Origin: Methylorubrum zatmanii
Lineage (GTDB): Bacteria > Pseudomonadota > Alphaproteobacteria > Rhizobiales > Beijerinckiaceae
Length of the DNA stretch: 40,491 nucleotides
Assembly (NCBI RefSeq): GCF_014845115.1
Contig: NZ_NKUI01000072.1
Coordinates: forward strand, 1 to 40,491
Reading direction: 5' to 3'
This document shows positions 14,496 to 23,431 of the stretch, one piece after another. The notes beneath the pieces were generated by a model, which worked only from the letters and a program-made list of their open reading frames with translations, was not told the DNA's origin and made no database searches. Numbering within the stretch: position 1 is the stretch's first letter; each line of letters begins with the position of its first letter. The translations under genes were made by a program, and so were the position numbers.

Positions 14496-17400
14496 ATGTT
14501 CCATGCTCCGATCCCCGCCGCCGAGGCGGCATCGCTTCCGCTTGGCTCCTCCGCGCCGCCGGCCGCCGCCATCTTCGCCGCCGCCGAGCACATCCTCTCC
14601 CACCTCGAACAGGGCCGCACCGTCGATGCCGCCATGCTGCGCAGCGCCATGGAGGATGCCTTCGGCGCGTCCGACGCTGCCGGCGCCTGGGACTGGAAAA
14701 CCGCCTATGACGCCTGCGAGGTCGCCACCGTCCTGTTCCTGCGCAAATACGGAAAGCCGCTTTTCCGCAAAGCCGCATCGCCGGCTTCACGGCTCTCCGT
14801 GCTGACCAAGATCGTCGGACTGCTGCCGACGCACACGCGTCGATCCGAGGAGGCGCAGACCTTCCAGCAATTCTCGACGCCGATCCCGCTGGGTCTTGCC
14901 GCGTTGACGGCGGCAACATTGACCCCGGCCGACGGCGTGCTGGAGCCGTCCGCCGGCACCGGTCTGCTCGGCGTCCTCGCCGAAACCGCGGGCGCATCGC
15001 TCATCCTCAACGAGCTGGCCGAGACCCGCGCCGATCTTCTCGCTTCTCTCTTTCCAGCCGTGCCCGTCACGCGCTTCGACGCCGCCCAGATCGACGACCA
15101 TCTCAACCCGGCCGCCGTGCCGAGCGTCGTCATCATGAACCCACCATTCTCGGTTCTGGCGAACGTCACCGGGCGCGTCGCCGACGCCGCATACCGGCAC
15201 ATCGCCTCGGCGCTCGCCCGGCTGGCCGATGGCGGACGCCTGGTCGCCATCACCGGCGCGAACTTCTCGCCCGAGCTTCCGGCCTGGCGGGACGCCTTCG
15301 TGCGCCTGCAGGGACGCGGCCGCGTCGTGTTCACCGCCGCGATCGCCGGCTCGGTCTATGCCAAGCACGGCACGACCATCGAGACCCGCCTGACCGTCAT
15401 CGACAAGGCGCCGGCCGAGGACCCCGAGCATTTTCCGGACTCGGCCGGGATCGCACCCGATGTCGCGACCTTGCTCGGCTGGCTTGATGCGCAGCTTCCC
15501 GCGCGCCTGCCGGTCTCGATCGCGCGTCCCACCGCGACGTCGGCCGCCACGCCGCGCACGGTGCGAGGCTATCTCGCCCGCGCGGCGACGGCCCAGCCCG
15601 CCCGCCGGATCGCCCAGCTCGAAGGCGAGCCACTCGCCTATGAGACCATCGACTGGACGCCGCCGGAGAGCGGCCGACTGTCGGACTCGATCTATGAGGC
15701 CTATGCGCTCCAGTCGATCCGCATCGAGGGCGCACAGCCGCACCCGACCAAGCTCGTGCAGTCCGCCGCCATGGCCTCGGTCGCGCCGCCGAAGCCGAGC
15801 TATCGGCCGACGTTGCCGGCGCCGATCGTCGCCGACGGCATCCTCTCCGACGCCCAGCTCGAGACGGTGATCTATGCCGGCGAGGCCCATGGCGAATATC
15901 TCGCCGGGGCCTGGACCGTGGACGAGACCGGCGATCTCGTCACCGCCGCGCCGGACGATGCCCCGAACGCGGTTCGCTTCCGCCGTGGCTACATGCTCGG
16001 CGACGGCACCGGCGCCGGCAAAGGCCGCCAGTCCGCCGGCATCATCCTCGACAACTGGCTCCAGGGCCGCCGCAAGGCTGTCTGGATCTCCAAGTCCGAC
16101 AAGCTGCTCGAAGACGCTCAGCGCGACTGGTCGGCCCTCGGCATGGAGCGGCTCCTGGTCACGCCGCTCTCGCGCTTCCCGCAAGGGTCGGCCATCCGGC
16201 TGCCCGAAGGCGTCCTATTTCTAACCTACGCTACGCTACGGTCCGACGACCGCGGGGAGAAGCTTTCGCGCGTCAAGCAGATCGTCGAATGGTTGGGTTC
16301 CGATTTCGACGGAGTGATCATTTTCGACGAGTCCCACGCGATGCAGAACGCCGGCGGCGGCAAGGGAGAACGGGGCGACGTGGCCCCGTCGCAGCAAGGC
16401 CGTGCGGGCCTTCGGCTCCAGCACGCGCTCCCGAATGCCCGCGTCGTCTACGTCTCGGCGACCGGCGCGACCACCGTCCACAATCTCGCCTATGCCCAGC
16501 GCCTCGGCCTGTGGGGTGGCGAGGATTTCCCCTTCGCCAACCGCCCTGAATTCGTCGAGGCCGTCGACAATGGCGGCGTCGCGGCGATGGAGGTGCTGGC
16601 CCGCGACCTGCGCGCGCTCGGCCTCTACACGGCGCGCTCGCTCTCGTATGACGGCGTCGAATACGAACTGGTGGAGCACCAGCTCACGCCCGAGCAGACC
16701 CGCATCTATGATGCCTATGCCGGCGCCTTCGCCATCATCCACAATCATCTCGACGCGGCGATGCAGGCCGCCAACATAACCGGCGATGCCGGCACGCTGA
16801 ACCGGCAGGCGAAGTCGGCCGCGCGGTCGGCCTTCGAGAGCGCCAAGCAGCGCTTCTTCGGCCATCTCCTCACCAGCATGAAGACGCCGACGCTGGTCCG
16901 CTCGATCGAGCAGGACCTGGCGGCCGGACATTCCGCCGTCATCCAGATCGTCTCGACCGGCGAGGCCCTCATGGAGCGCCGCCTGGCCGAAATCCCGACG
17001 GAGGAATGGAACGACGTCCGCGTCGACATCACGCCGCGCGAATATGTGCTGGATTATCTCGCCCATTCCTTCCCGGTGCAGCTCTACGAGCCGTTCTCCG
17101 ACAGCGAGGGCAATCTGTCGTCGCGGCCGGTCTATCGCGACGGCCATCCTGTCGAGAGCCGCGAGGCCGTCGCCCGCCGTGACGAGCTGATCGAACGCCT
17201 CGCATCGCTGCCGCCGGTCCCGGGCGCGCTCGACCAGATCGTCCAGCGTTTCGGCACGGACGTCGTCGCCGAGGTGACGGGGCGCTCGCGGCGCGTGGTG
17301 CGCAAGGGCGAGCGGCTCGCCGTCGAGAACCGGGCGGCGTCCGCCAATCTCGCCGAGGCGGCCTCGTTCATGGACGACGACAAGCGCGTCCTGGTCTTCT

Positions 17401-18821
17401 CCGACGCCGGCGGCACGGGCCGGAGCTATCATGCGGACCTCGCTGTCAGGAACCAGCGCCTGCGCATCCACTATCTGCTGGAGCCCGGCTGGAAGGCCGA
17501 TGCGGCGATCCAGGGGCTCGGCCGCACCAACCGCACCAACCAGGCGCAGCCGCCGCTCTTCCGGCCGATCGCCACTGATGTGAAGGCCGAAAAGCGCTTC
17601 CTCTCGACCATCGCGCGCCGGCTCGACACGCTCGGCGCCATCACGCGCGGGCAGCGACAGACCGGCGGCCAAGGCCTGTTCCGGCCCGAGGACAATCTCG
17701 AATCCCACTATGCGCGCGACGCGCTGCGCCAGCTTTACCTGCTGCTCGTGCGTGGCAAGGTCGAGGGCTGCTCGCTCGATCGGTTTGAGACCGCCACCGG
17801 CCTCAAGCTGATGGACGATAACGGCATCAAGGACGTGTTGCCGCCAATCACGACCTTCCTCAACCGGCTGCTGGCACTGACCATCGAGCTGCAGGGCATC
17901 CTGTTCACAGCATTCGAGCAGCTCCTGACAGCGAAGATCGAGGGCGCGATCCGCAGCGGCCACTATGACGTCGGGCTGGAGACGCTGCAGGCCGAGAGCT
18001 TCGTGGTGACCGACAGCCAGGTCATCCACGTCCATCCGGGCACCGGCGCGGAGACGCGGCTGCTGACCATCACCCGCCGCGAGCGCAATCGACCCGTCAC
18101 GCTGGCCGATGCGCTCGACCATCTCGCCGATCCGCGCGCGCGGCTGGTGGTCAACGGTCGCTCGGGACGCGCCGCGGTGCAGATGCCGGCCCCGTCGATG
18201 ATGCTCGACGACGGCGAGATCGAACGCCGCGTCTGCCTGATCCGGCCGATGGAGCAGCATTGTGCGCCGCTGCGCATGATGGACGAGAGCCACTGGGAGG
18301 AAGCCGACCGCGATCGCTTCGCTGCCGCCTGGGAGGTCGAGCTTGCCGACATCCCGGATTTCTCCGACAGCACGATCCACATCGTCGCCGGCCTGCTGCT
18401 GCCGATCTGGAAGCGCCTGCCGGACGAGTCGACCAGGGTCTACCGGCTCCAGACCGACGCGGGCGAGCGCATCATCGGCCGCCGGGTCTCGCCGGCCTGG
18501 GCCGCCAACGCCGCCTCGCAGGGGGCGAGCCCGCTGACGCCGGAACACGCCTTCGCCGCGCTGATGGAGGGCACCACGATCCTCGATCTCGCCGAAGGCC
18601 TCCAGCTTCGCCGCGCCCGCATCATGAGCGCCTACCGCCTGGAGCTGACCGGCTTCACCGAGGCGATGCGCGAGCGGCTGCGGGCCTATGGCCTGTTCAG
18701 CGAGATCATCTCCTGGAAGCTGCGCTTCTTCGTGCCGGCCGACGCAAGCGGGGCAGCGGTGCTCGCGAAGCTGCTCGACACCTATCCGGTGGCGCGCATC
18801 TCCGAACGGGAGGCCGCGTAA
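14496..18821 (+). CDS. Strawberry-notch-type methylase/helicase (DarB-like)
   Basis: This 1,441-residue protein fuses two enzymes. The N-terminal half is a SAM-dependent methyltransferase, with LEPSAGTG (149-156) and the NPPF active-site motif (215-218) of N6-adenine enzymes. A superfamily 2 helicase follows: GDGTGAGKG near 505 (Walker A), IIFDESHAMQ near 610 (DExH box), VYVSATGAT near 652, and FSDAGGTGRSY with GLGRTNRTNQ near 970 and 1008, the Strawberry-notch C-terminal motifs. Phage P1 DarB has the same architecture and shields DNA from type I restriction. The position beside ardC supports an anti-restriction role. The ATG of the next gene overlaps its stop by one base. Confidence 0.92.
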   Translation: MFHAPIPAAEAASLPLGSSAPPAAAIFAAAEHILSHLEQGRTVDAAMLRSAMEDAFGASDAAGAWDWKTAYDACEVATVLFLRKYGKPLFRKAASPASRLSVLTKIVGLLPTHTRRSEEAQTFQQFSTPIPLGLAALTAATLTPADGVLEPSAGTGLLGVLAETAGASLILNELAETRADLLASLFPAVPVTRFDAAQIDDHLNPAAVPSVVIMNPPFSVLANVTGRVADAAYRHIASALARLADGGRLVAITGANFSPELPAWRDAFVRLQGRGRVVFTAAIAGSVYAKHGTTIETRLTVIDKAPAEDPEHFPDSAGIAPDVATLLGWLDAQLPARLPVSIARPTATSAATPRTVRGYLARAATAQPARRIAQLEGEPLAYETIDWTPPESGRLSDSIYEAYALQSIRIEGAQPHPTKLVQSAAMASVAPPKPSYRPTLPAPIVADGILSDAQLETVIYAGEAHGEYLAGAWTVDETGDLVTAAPDDAPNAVRFRRGYMLGDGTGAGKGRQSAGIILDNWLQGRRKAVWISKSDKLLEDAQRDWSALGMERLLVTPLSRFPQGSAIRLPEGVLFLTYATLRSDDRGEKLSRVKQIVEWLGSDFDGVIIFDESHAMQNAGGGKGERGDVAPSQQGRAGLRLQHALPNARVVYVSATGATTVHNLAYAQRLGLWGGEDFPFANRPEFVEAVDNGGVAAMEVLARDLRALGLYTARSLSYDGVEYELVEHQLTPEQTRIYDAYAGAFAIIHNHLDAAMQAANITGDAGTLNRQAKSAARSAFESAKQRFFGHLLTSMKTPTLVRSIEQDLAAGHSAVIQIVSTGEALMERRLAEIPTEEWNDVRVDITPREYVLDYLAHSFPVQLYEPFSDSEGNLSSRPVYRDGHPVESREAVARRDELIERLASLPPVPGALDQIVQRFGTDVVAEVTGRSRRVVRKGERLAVENRAASANLAEAASFMDDDKRVLVFSDAGGTGRSYHADLAVRNQRLRIHYLLEPGWKADAAIQGLGRTNRTNQAQPPLFRPIATDVKAEKRFLSTIARRLDTLGAITRGQRQTGGQGLFRPEDNLESHYARDALRQLYLLLVRGKVEGCSLDRFETATGLKLMDDNGIKDVLPPITTFLNRLLALTIELQGILFTAFEQLLTAKIEGAIRSGHYDVGLETLQAESFVVTDSQVIHVHPGTGAETRLLTITRRERNRPVTLADALDHLADPRARLVVNGRSGRAAVQMPAPSMMLDDGEIERRVCLIRPMEQHCAPLRMMDESHWEEADRDRFAAAWEVELADIPDFSDSTIHIVAGLLLPIWKRLPDESTRVYRLQTDAGERIIGRRVSPAWAANAASQGASPLTPEHAFAALMEGTTILDLAEGLQLRRARIMSAYRLELTGFTEAMRERLRAYGLFSEIISWKLRFFVPADASGAAVLAKLLDTYPVARISEREAA

Positions 18822-19855
18822 TGTCGCGTCACGATGCTTCCGGTCTCGCGCAGCGTCTCGGCCGGCAGGCCGAGGCGGTGTGCCGCCATTACCTCTCCAG
18901 TGGGCGGCGCGAGGGCCGCTACTGGCTGGTCGGCGACGTGCGCAACACGCCGGGCCGCTCGATGTACGTGCGGCTCAAGGACTCACCGAAGGGACCGGCC
19001 GGCAAATGGACCGATGCCGCGACCGGCGAGTATGGCGATCTTCTCGACGTGATCCGCGAGAGCTGCGGCCTGATCGACTTCAAGGACGTCGCCGACGAGG
19101 CACGGACCTTCCTCAGCATGCCGCAGCCCGAACTGTCGCCGGCAAACCCTCGTCAGCCTCCGGTGCCGCATGGGTCGCCCGAGGCAGCCCGCCGCCTGTT
19201 CGGCATGTCGCAGCCGATCACGGGCACACTCGTACAGTCGTATCTACGGGAACGCGGCATTACGGATGTACGCGGAACCGGAAACCTGCGCTTCCACCCG
19301 CGCTGCTATTATCGGCCCGACGAGCATTCTTCGACCGAGACTTGGCCGGCGATGATCGCCGCCGTCACCGACCTCCGCGACAGGATCACCGGGGCGCATC
19401 GGACCTGGCTCGACCCGCGACGCCGCGACAAGGCGCCGCTCGACACGCCGAGGCGGGCGATGGGCGATCTTCTCGGCAACGCGGTCCGCTTCGGCACGGG
19501 CGGCGAAGTCATGGCGGCCGGCGAAGGCATCGAGACCGTGCTGTCGGTCAGGCAGGTCTTGCCCGACATGCCGATGCTGGCGGCGCTCTCCGCAGCCCAT
19601 CTCGCCGCCATCCTATTCCCGGACACGCTGCGGCGGCTCTACATCCTGCGGGACGACGATCCGGCCGGTGACGGTGCGCGGGACAGCCTGGTCGAACGGG
19701 CGAATGCGGCCGGGATCGAGGCGATCGTCATCTCGCCCCAGCTCGGCGACTTCAACGAGGATCTCCGCACCCGCGGCATCGACGCGCTCAGAAGCCAGAC
19801 CCGGATGCAGATCGGGCCGCAGGACGTGGCACGTTTCATGGCGCTCGCGGCATAG
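18821..19855 (+). CDS. Toprim-domain (DUF7146-type) primase-like protein
   Basis: The start ATG shares a base with the upstream stop (TAATG), so the gene is translated with the methylase/helicase. The 344-residue protein has an N-terminal region resembling DUF7146, without the Cys-rich zinc finger of full primases. A Toprim fold follows: GEGIETVLSVRQ (metal-binding Glu) and LYILRDDDPAGDGARDSL (DxD acidic pair). Such plasmid-borne Toprim proteins are thought to prime or process DNA during establishment of transferred single strands. No separate helicase gene follows it, so it probably works with the fused enzyme upstream. Confidence 0.85.
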   Translation: MSRHDASGLAQRLGRQAEAVCRHYLSSGRREGRYWLVGDVRNTPGRSMYVRLKDSPKGPAGKWTDAATGEYGDLLDVIRESCGLIDFKDVADEARTFLSMPQPELSPANPRQPPVPHGSPEAARRLFGMSQPITGTLVQSYLRERGITDVRGTGNLRFHPRCYYRPDEHSSTETWPAMIAAVTDLRDRITGAHRTWLDPRRRDKAPLDTPRRAMGDLLGNAVRFGTGGEVMAAGEGIETVLSVRQVLPDMPMLAALSAAHLAAILFPDTLRRLYILRDDDPAGDGARDSLVERANAAGIEAIVISPQLGDFNEDLRTRGIDALRSQTRMQIGPQDVARFMALAA

Positions 19856-20164
19856 CCGGCAGGGAGGAAGGTGGCGGCGATGCCGCCATGCCCGTCCGGA
19901 TGCCCCATACCGTCTGAGAGGACCGCGCCTCGGCCTTCGAGAGGGCGATCGGCCTACAGTCGGGCCGGCCCGGCAATGGCGGCGGCCGACTATTTTCCGG
20001 CGGCGCGTGCCGCGCCTTTCCATCGCGAGACAAAATAGCCGGCCTTCGCCATCCTCCGCTAACGCTCCGGCCCTGCGCTGCGCTCCGGGTGCAGGACCGT
20101 CCCGCCGGTGGGCTTCGTCGCCATGAAGGCCGCGACGGTCGCGGTCCTACCGACGGAGCATCCC
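19856..20164. other. Intergenic stretch with long inverted repeat
   Basis: No gene is supported in these 309 bases. The main structure is an imperfect inverted repeat: GGCCGACTATTTT (19983-19995) and AAAATAGCCGGCC (20031-20043), one mismatch in 13, around a 35-base spacer that itself holds GGCGCG-TGC-CGCGCC. The first arm resembles the first half of the 15-bp palindrome at 10219 (CGACTATT). It could be a regulatory or secondary-structure element ahead of the DUF2493 gene. The rest is GC-rich without clear promoter hexamers. Confidence 0.5.
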
Positions 20165-21088
20165 ATGGACGCGCATGACGACTTCGAACCTCACCACGAA
20201 TCCTCACCCACCGATCACGTCCTCAACGAACTGCAGCTCCACGGCTACCGGCCCTTTTCCGACGAACCGGACCAGCGGCTTCTTCCGGACGGTAACGCGG
20301 TCGCAGGCGCCGTCGCCGACATCTTCGACGCCCTGATCGGCACGCTGGAGGACACACGCCTCGAACCCGACCTCGACGATCTCCTCTGGTCGACCGTCAA
20401 CGTCTTCCACCGCGCCACCGAACGGATCGCACGCGAGCTCGACGACAACGAGCAGGCCCAGAAGCGCTCGCAGCGGGAACAGGACGGCAGCGAGGTGAAG
20501 TCGGTCGAACTCGAGCGCCAGATCGCCGAGGGCATGACTCTCATCGAGCGCCAGGCCGCCTTCGAACTGATGCGCGATCAGGCCGCCGAACATTACGAAC
20601 GCCAGGTCGGCAAGGCATGGCTCCCGCGGAGCGGATCGAAGGTCAACCATCGCCATCTCACCTCGGCGATGATCGACAGCCGCGACTTCCTGATGGCGAA
20701 GAAGCGCGCCGAGCAGGAGGTGCTGCTGCCTCCAGGGCCGAAGATCGTCGTCACCGGCGGGCTCGACTTCAACGATCACCGGCTGATCTGGGCCAAGCTC
20801 GACCAGATGCATGAGAAGCACCCCGACATGGTTCTCGTCCACGGCAAGTCGCCGAAAGGCGTCGAGAAGATCGCCTCCCTCTGGGCGAAGAACCGCAACG
20901 TGCCGCAGATCGGTTTCGCACCCGACTGGACGAAGCACGGCCGGGCCGCGCCCTTCAAGCGCAACGACCAGATGCTGGAGATCGTGCCGAAGGGCGTGAT
21001 GCACTTCCCAGGCACGGGCATCAACGACAACCTCGCCGACAAAGCCAAGAAGCTCGGCATTCCGGTGTGGAAATTCGGCGGCGCGTAA
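20165..21088 (+). CDS. DUF2493 (SLOG-fold) domain protein
   Basis: ATG 20165 follows CGGAGCATCCC. The 307-residue protein has an acidic, helical N-terminal half (LDDNEQAQKRSQREQDGSEV) and a C-terminal DUF2493 domain from about residue 190: PKIVVTGGLDFNDHRLIWAK, then DMVLVHGKSPKGVEKIASLW, then APFKRNDQML and IPVWKFGGA. DUF2493 belongs to the SLOG nucleotide-binding superfamily, the same superfamily as DprA. It is common in plasmids and integrative elements next to Toprim proteins and is proposed to bind nucleotides or DNA ends; no enzyme activity is established. It ends the left arm genes. Confidence 0.88.
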   Translation: MDAHDDFEPHHESSPTDHVLNELQLHGYRPFSDEPDQRLLPDGNAVAGAVADIFDALIGTLEDTRLEPDLDDLLWSTVNVFHRATERIARELDDNEQAQKRSQREQDGSEVKSVELERQIAEGMTLIERQAAFELMRDQAAEHYERQVGKAWLPRSGSKVNHRHLTSAMIDSRDFLMAKKRAEQEVLLPPGPKIVVTGGLDFNDHRLIWAKLDQMHEKHPDMVLVHGKSPKGVEKIASLWAKNRNVPQIGFAPDWTKHGRAAPFKRNDQMLEIVPKGVMHFPGTGINDNLADKAKKLGIPVWKFGGA

Positions 21089-21194
21089 GCGCCGCCATGC
21101 ATCCATTCCCACCCAGCGCAGTCCACGGATAGCGAGGTCCTATGACGCATTCACTTTCCTCGCCTTCGAGTTGCGCCTGATTCAGCGCAGACGG

Positions 21195-21332
21195 TCAGAT
21201 TAGGACGTCGCGCATGTCGACATAATCGGGCCGGCCAATCGGGAAGCTCACAGCGCGGACGATGCTCGCGAGATCATGCGCGATCTCGTCGATGCCGGTC
21301 CCGATGGACTTCCCTACGGTCTTTCCAGTCAT
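21195..21332 (-). pseudogene. Remnant of a short-chain dehydrogenase C-terminus
   Basis: The minus strand from ATG 21332 reads MTGKTVGKSIGTGIDEIAHD, then LASIVRAVSFPIGRPDYVDM and RDVLI before TGA at 21195. The IVRAVSFPIGRPDYVDMRDVLI pattern is the C-terminal end of SDR oxidoreductases (IARAV...P..VD...ILI). The NAD-binding and catalytic parts are absent and no SDR-like sequence precedes it in frame. It probably marks a deletion of an older SDR gene beside the intact one. It may still be translated as 45 residues, but there is no clear ribosome binding site. Confidence 0.5.
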
Positions 21333-21370
21333 CCCCTGCGCCCACCGCGTCCACCATTTTCTGTTCAGGG

Positions 21371-22114
21371 TCAGACCGCCGCGACTCCACCATCCACAAA
21401 GAGCTCATGGCCCGCGACGAAGCTGCTATCGTTCGATGCCAGGAAAAGCACGGCACGCGCGACCTCTTCGAGACGTCCCAGGCGCCCGAGCGGAACCCCC
21501 TTGATTACCTCTGCCTCAGCGCCCGGGGTTGCATCGAAGTAGCTCCGGATCAGACGTGTCTCGGTGCCACCTGGCGAGACGACGTTCACGCGGATACCGC
21601 GTTCTTTCAGATCGTTCGTCCAGCTCCGTGCAAAGGAGCGAACCGCTGCCTTGCTGGCATTGTAGAGCGACTGGCCTGGATATGCCTTGGAACCCGCGAT
21701 CGAGCCGTTGAGGACAATCACGCCCCCCTCCGTCATCAGCGGCAGTGCCTTCTGTACGGTGAAGACCACGGCTTTCACATTGATGCCGAACGTTGAATTG
21801 AAATGGGCTTCATCGATCGCTTCGAGCGGGACGGGCTCGTGCACGCCCGCATTCGCGAACACCACATCGACCTTGCCATGGTCACGCTCAATGCGCTCGT
21901 AGAGCCTCGCAAGGTCGGTCACGTTCGTGACGTCGCCTTGTACGCCGACCGCACCGTGACCGATCTGGCTGACAGCCTGATCGAGCAATGCCTGTCGCCG
22001 CGCGGTGATGTACACACGGGCTCCCTCCTCCGCGAAGAGCTGCGCGGAAGCCAAGCCGATGCCGTCGCTCCCGCCGGTGATTACTACGACCTTGTCTTCG
22101 AACCGCTTAGTCAT
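21371..22114 (-). CDS. SDR-family oxidoreductase
   Basis: This full-length classical SDR has 247 residues. It carries VVVITGGSDGIG at 9-20 (cofactor-binding TGxxxGxG), FANAGVHEP near 86 (NAG motif), the catalytic Ser in LNGSIAGSK and YNASK near 151-155 (YxxxK), and the PGGTET loop near 182. It reduces or oxidises a carbonyl/alcohol with NAD(P); the substrate is unknown. It is transcribed divergently from a TetR gene across an 84-base region with two operators, so the regulator probably represses both. Such pairs often respond to an electrophile or aromatic compound. Confidence 0.93.
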   Translation of the reverse strand: MTKRFEDKVVVITGGSDGIGLASAQLFAEEGARVYITARRQALLDQAVSQIGHGAVGVQGDVTNVTDLARLYERIERDHGKVDVVFANAGVHEPVPLEAIDEAHFNSTFGINVKAVVFTVQKALPLMTEGGVIVLNGSIAGSKAYPGQSLYNASKAAVRSFARSWTNDLKERGIRVNVVSPGGTETRLIRSYFDATPGAEAEVIKGVPLGRLGRLEEVARAVLFLASNDSSFVAGHELFVDGGVAAV

Positions 22115-22131
22115 CCGATCAACCTTTCAGG

Positions 22132-22177
22132 CAAGTGGAGGATTGCTCCACTTAAAATATGGAGGTATCCTCCGCTT
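22132..22177. promoter_or_regulatory. Paired TetR operators between SDR and TetR genes
   Basis: Two related dyads lie side by side. The left one is AAGTGGAG (22133-22140), 5 bases, CTCCACTT (22146-22153), an exact inverted repeat. The right one reads, on the minus strand, AAGCGGAGGATACCTCC (22177-22161), matching the left consensus CAAGYGGAGGATWSCTCCA. Their arrangement in the divergent promoter region fits dimer binding by the adjacent TetR protein, with TTGAC (22176-22180) near one promoter. Confidence 0.7.
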
Positions 22178-22198
22178 GACAAGCTGAGGAAGAACAAA

Positions 22199-22750
22199 TT
22201 GATCGAGGCTGGCCTACGTGCCGACGCGGAACGGAACCGCCAACGCATTCTCGTCGCGGCGGAGGAACTGTTCCTAGAGAGAGGCGCAGGCGTCTCGCTG
22301 GACGAGGTAGCCAAGCGAGCGAAAGTCGGGATCGGCACTCTCTACCGCCGCTTCCCGACGCGAGAGGCGCTTTTGGCAGCCACCAGCAACGAGCGGTTTT
22401 TGTCGGTCGCTGAGACGAGCCGCGCGCGAGATGCGCATCATGATCCCGGAGACGCTCTACGCCAGTTTCTTGAGGATCTCGCGATGAACACGAGCGTCTA
22501 TCAGAGCCTTGCTGCTTCGCTAGGGACTGTTATCCAACACGGGACACCTGGCTGTTATGCGATTAGCGCGGAAGGGCAGCGCCTGCTTCGGCGCGCTCAG
22601 GAAGCCGGTATCATTCGTGGGGACGCCAGCTTCGACGACATCATCTGTGTGGTGAGCGCCATAGCCATCGCGGTCGAAAAGGAGGGCGCACCGGTGTCGC
22701 GCATCGCTCATTTGGTGGACCTGCTCCTCTACGGCATGCGCGTGCGTTGA
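22199..22750 (+). CDS. TetR-family transcriptional repressor
   Basis: The frame has no ATG before the DNA-binding domain. TTG 22199, preceded by GAGGAAG, gives 183 residues starting (M)IEAGLRADAERNRQRILVAA. The N-terminal HTH is clear: VSLDEVAKRAKVGIGTLYRRF, split across residues about 34-54. The C-terminal helical ligand-binding domain follows (LAMNTSVYQSLAASLGTVI, then IICVVSAIAIAVEKEG). It sits divergent from the SDR gene with two matching operators between them, so it probably represses the SDR gene and itself. The ligand is unknown. A start further upstream would run through the operators and is unlikely. Confidence 0.88.
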   Translation: MIEAGLRADAERNRQRILVAAEELFLERGAGVSLDEVAKRAKVGIGTLYRRFPTREALLAATSNERFLSVAETSRARDAHHDPGDALRQFLEDLAMNTSVYQSLAASLGTVIQHGTPGCYAISAEGQRLLRRAQEAGIIRGDASFDDIICVVSAIAIAVEKEGAPVSRIAHLVDLLLYGMRVR

Positions 22751-22781
22751 CGAGTCGGGTGACCTGCATAGGCTGATCTTT

Positions 22782-23000
22782 TTAGCGTTTGATCCTCGAT
22801 ACTTTGTAGACGCGCCCAGCGCTATCGTAGGTGGTCCAGTCGCCGACCTGCTCACCATTCTCGAAATAGCCGGACCGCAATTTTGAGCCGTCGCGGCGAA
22901 ACCACTCCCAATATCCAGTTGGCTGACCCTTGAGCGTTTGGCCGACGACCCACAAGCTGCCGTCCCTGTGCTTCTTCTCGAACGGGAGCGTCTCGGTCAT
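22782..23000 (-). CDS. Small MORN/YwqK-type repeat protein, 72 aa
   Basis: The sequence holds about two and a half short repeats of the G-x-W/Y-x-x-Y/F-x-x-x-G pattern: GYWEWFRRDGSKLRSGYFEN then GDWTTYDSAGRVYKV. This is the MORN-like pattern of the YwqK antitoxin/toxin-immunity group. It starts at ATG 23000, 13 bases after the stop of the next minus-strand gene. It ends 31 bases from the TetR stop. No toxin gene of the matching type is visible, so an immunity role is a guess. Confidence 0.6.
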   Translation of the reverse strand: MTETLPFEKKHRDGSLWVVGQTLKGQPTGYWEWFRRDGSKLRSGYFENGEQVGDWTTYDSAGRVYKVSRIKR

Positions 23001-23013
23001 CCTGCGCCCCGTC

Positions 23014-23223
23014 TCAGTCTGGCTCGCCCATCACGGCGATCCGCGCGGATCGCGCATAATGTGCCAGCTCCGTATCGTTCTCGATCAGTGCATCGAGCAG
23101 CGTCTTCATATCGGCCTGGTCGGAGGCCGACTGGAAAGGGCCCGGCTGTCGCTCGATCGCTAGCACCGCGATCGCCAGAGCCTTCTTCACGAGGTGTAGA
23201 TCTCTTCCGGTGAACTCCGCCAT
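23014..23223 (-). CDS. Small hypothetical protein, 69 aa
   Basis: ATG 23223 is chosen because the protein is regular from there: MAEFTGRDLHLVKKALAIAV, then LAIERQPGPFQSASDQADMK and a helical end with ALIENDTELAHYARSA. A longer open frame reaching 23355 is Cys/Pro-rich and not protein-like. The short protein looks all-helical and soluble. It is the first gene of a two-gene minus-strand unit with the MORN-type protein (13-base gap). Function is not known. Confidence 0.5.
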   Translation of the reverse strand: MAEFTGRDLHLVKKALAIAVLAIERQPGPFQSASDQADMKTLLDALIENDTELAHYARSARIAVMGEPD

Positions 23224-23417
23224 CGTCAGTCCTATCGCGACTCGACGCCTGCCGCCGCCAGCATAGCTTAGATACTCGTCCGGCGGCGTTTGGCACGAGT
23301 AAAGCGGGTCCGAGCATCGAGGCCAGTTACGTGGGTCTCCGACGCGAAGAACCATCTCCGCCTATCAGCGCTAATCCTTGGTCCGACCGCGGACTTGTCG
23401 CCATCAACCCGTAATAT

Positions 23418-23431
23418 GTGGAACGGCCCGC
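23418..23431 (+). repeat. Subterminal inverted repeat, left
   Basis: GTGGAACGGCCCGC; the exact reverse complement lies at 24795-24808 on the other side of the IS110-family transposase gene. Confidence 0.85.

Noticed and set aside
16236-18548. 770-codon open frame on the minus strand across the methylase/helicase gene
   Set aside because: It is the shadow of a GC-rich real gene. Its translation is Arg/Asp/Gly-rich without domains, while the plus-strand gene has clear helicase motifs.
20165-21088. DUF2493 protein considered as a second DprA of the defence system
   Set aside because: Shares only the SLOG superfamily; it lies on the other strand 13 kb away in the element's own maintenance arm, where DUF2493 is common.
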